Positions 62,908 through 64,000 of a stretch of 64,000 nucleotides of DNA are shown one piece after another (positions within the stretch are counted from its first letter, which is position 1; every line of letters begins with the position of its first letter). Origin of the DNA: DASQZK01 sp963809925 (GTDB lineage: Bacteria > Bacteroidota > Bacteroidia > Bacteroidales > GCA-2748055); contig CAWELH010000002.1 in NCBI GenBank assembly GCA_963809925.1, forward strand, positions 434,001 to 498,000, in the 5' to 3' direction. A program made the translations under genes and the position numbers. The notes under the pieces were generated by a model. The model was not told the DNA's origin, did no database searches, and worked only from the letters and a program-made list of their open reading frames with translations.

Positions 62908-63306
62908 TCAGGCTTCAGCATGCCTGTCTTTTTTTCGATAGACCATGCCCTGGCAGCAAGCGATCAGTTCTCCGAGATCGTTTGTGATATTTATGGTGTA
63001 GGAGGCTATCTTGTTGTTCCTTGCATTTTCGAATGCCTCGGCATACAGGGTACCGGTACCTTCAGCTTTCAGAAATGAGATGCTTACATTAATACCCACG
63101 GCAATAGTACCGTAGGAATTTGAAGCTGCGGCAAAGGCAAGATCGGCCAACGTAAAGATGGCTCCACCCTGGACGATGTTTAAGGCATTGAGGTGGTGCT
63201 CTTCAATCTTCAGTTTTGCCTTCGATGTGCCCTCCCCCACCTCCAGAAGTTCGATACCCGTGAGGTTTGCAAACCTGTCGTGAGACATGATTTCTTTGAT
63301 ATTCAT
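62908..63306 (-). CDS. PaaI-type hotdog-fold thioesterase
   Basis: The 132-residue product has HHLNALNIVQGGAIFTLADL near residue 40, the central motif of PaaI/YigI-type acyl-CoA thioesterases with the catalytic-region Asn and Gly-Gly. Then come GINVSISFLKAEGTGTLYAE and the ending ELIACCQGMVYRKKD. It hydrolyses an acyl- or aryl-CoA, the exact one unknown. It lies 16 bases upstream of the ModF-like -7 element, so the two may be transcribed apart. Confidence 0.88.
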   Translation of the reverse strand: MNIKEIMSHDRFANLTGIELLEVGEGTSKAKLKIEEHHLNALNIVQGGAIFTLADLAFAAASNSYGTIAVGINVSISFLKAEGTGTLYAEAFENARNNKIASYTINITNDLGELIACCQGMVYRKKDRHAEA

Positions 63307-63618
63307 GATGACGAATTCGTTTATTATTATCAGGAATAAAGTTGAGTAATTTTTACGGGATTAAAAATTGAAGATGTCCGAAGCCTCTCCGGTGGAGGAT
63401 TTAATGTGGGAACGTGATTACTGGAAAGTTGACGGGGGGATATTACCGATACGTTGTGTGTGAATTTTGGGAAATAATTTCATAACGTATTCATAGGACC
63501 AGAATATGGGGGCAAAGTAAAGTAAACTCATTCTAATAGCTTTAAGATCATAGCTTTGTTTGTAAAACCCGGTGCCTTCCGGTTAGGAATGGGATTTTTG
63601 GGTGGTCGGCCGGAGCAA

Positions 63619-63843
63619 CCAACAATATTGTTCTTAAGAACGTTATTGCAGGGGTTCCCACCCCCCACCCACCACCCTTAATCCGCAAAAACGAACAATC
63701 TCGCCCTGTCCTGCCTATGTTATTAAGCAGAAAACGAAGAATTATTTTAATTTCAACCGGGTTCCCCCGTGCCCCCCGATTACCCCTTAATGTGAATTGG
63801 GACGGAATATCAGCCATGACAAATGTGTATTTTTTAAACATCC
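63619..63843 (-). repeat. 225-bp G-rich interspersed element, copy B
   Basis: Reverse complement of the element at 57372-57597. Its inner end has CAACAATATTGTTCTTAAGA AC, with two overlapping palindromes (AACAATATTGTT and GTTCTTAAGAAC); only the first is kept in copy A. The G-tracts and GGGGGGCACGGGGGAACC are intact. Confidence 0.9.
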
Positions 63844-63859
63844 ACGTAAATTACCTATG

Positions 63860-63892
63860 TTGAACCACATCACTTACATAAGGTCACATAAG
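63860..63892 (+). repeat. TTGAACCACAT module, copy 2
   Basis: TTGAACCACATCACTTACAT then AAGGTCACATA. Same orientation as the copy at 57117-57148, although the neighbouring 225-bp elements are inverted. Confidence 0.65.
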
Positions 63893-64000
63893 TATCCGTT
63901 GAAGGCCAATCAATTAAATTGCGGGTCCAGCTGTCAGCCATAATGCCTGAACCGACATTCCCGGTCCGGGTTGTACAATGCACTCTGAGCAACAAGGTAA

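Larger units (their letters stand above)
63307..64000. other. Terminal spacer with the second G-rich element
   Basis: 694 bases: about 310 of unique AT-rich sequence with no gene seen, then the inverted 225-bp element (63619-63843), the TTGAACCACAT module (63860-63892) and about 100 bases of unassigned sequence to the window edge. Short frames open to the edge on both strands are too short to call. Confidence 0.7.

Noticed and set aside
63548..63841. 97-codon minus-strand frame over the G-rich element copy B
   Set aside because: The frame is not kept in copy A at 57372-57597, so it is not a conserved protein.
63943..64000. Short plus-strand frame open to the window edge (MPEPTFPVRVVQ)
   Set aside because: Nineteen codons with no upstream promoter or ribosome binding site; equally short frames exist on the other strand.

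Overview
The window looks like chromosome of a Bacteroidota bacterium, probably an anaerobic member of the Bacteroidales/Marinilabiliales side. The evidence is two SusC/SusD pairs, proteins with type IX secretion (T9SS) sorting tails beside a PorD homologue, the gene order bamD-rpoZ-coaBC-porD-recN, an RpoZ of the Bacteroidota type, a GH106-type glycosidase, and promoters that fit the phylum's TTTG-N19-TAnnTTTG pattern (two exact matches, at 34169-34199 and 54092-54122). No rRNA, tRNA, transposase, phage or CRISPR locus was seen.

Layout. 0-4 kb: the 5' end of an HD phosphohydrolase, an NlpC/P60 hydrolase, a YbjQ protein with a 43-residue membrane peptide, and cysDN (sulfate activation). 4-9 kb: two tandem arylsulfotransferase-like T9SS cargo genes, the upstream one broken by two frameshifts. 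9-20 kb: two SusCD operons, each closed by a hairpin terminator. 20.8-27.5 kb: a nitrogen and histidine block (ftcD, P-II, amtB, hutI and a DUF819 transporter). 27.5-33.8 kb: fabI plus the conserved recN/porD/coaBC/rpoZ/bamD cluster. 34-35.5 kb: a monocistronic alpha-oxoamine synthase of the serine palmitoyltransferase type. 35.8-42 kb: a COG2509 flavoprotein, an XRE regulator with a membrane domain, and a large GH106-like lipoprotein. 42.7-49.4 kb: an efflux operon of three different HlyD-type adaptors, one MacB/FtsX permease and a TolC protein, with no ATPase. 49.9-55.2 kb: a thiol-redox and regulatory island (Crp/Fnr regulator, NifX-like protein, atypical thioredoxin, atypical TrxB, QueE-like radical SAM enzyme, canonical TrxB). 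55.7-63.3 kb: a hypothetical protein, an exported-looking methyltransferase, a BaiN-type flavoprotein, a small barrel protein, a DUF998 protein, an SRPBCC protein, a gene remnant, a ModF-like double ATPase and a PaaI thioesterase.

The most unusual feature is the set of spacers from 35 kb onward. They are built from a small vocabulary of repeated modules: 8-bp tandem arrays, a GC-rich 'CTGAAGCTCCGGCGG' module, a 105-bp module with two small palindromes, and a roughly 225-bp G-rich element. Several occur as inverted pairs. One nested inverted pair (49397-49826 against 51536-51843) brackets the Crp/NifX/thioredoxin genes. The 225-bp element occurs as an inverted pair (57372-57597 and 63619-63843) bracketing a 6-kb block of genes. 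None contains a credible gene.

The genes suggest an organism that takes up nutrients through SusCD, exports proteins by T9SS, activates sulfate, degrades histidine to formiminoglutamate under an ammonium-sensing background, and has an elaborate thiol-redox system with two thioredoxin reductases of apparently different electron-donor preference. All family names come from recognising motifs and length by eye; no search was run.
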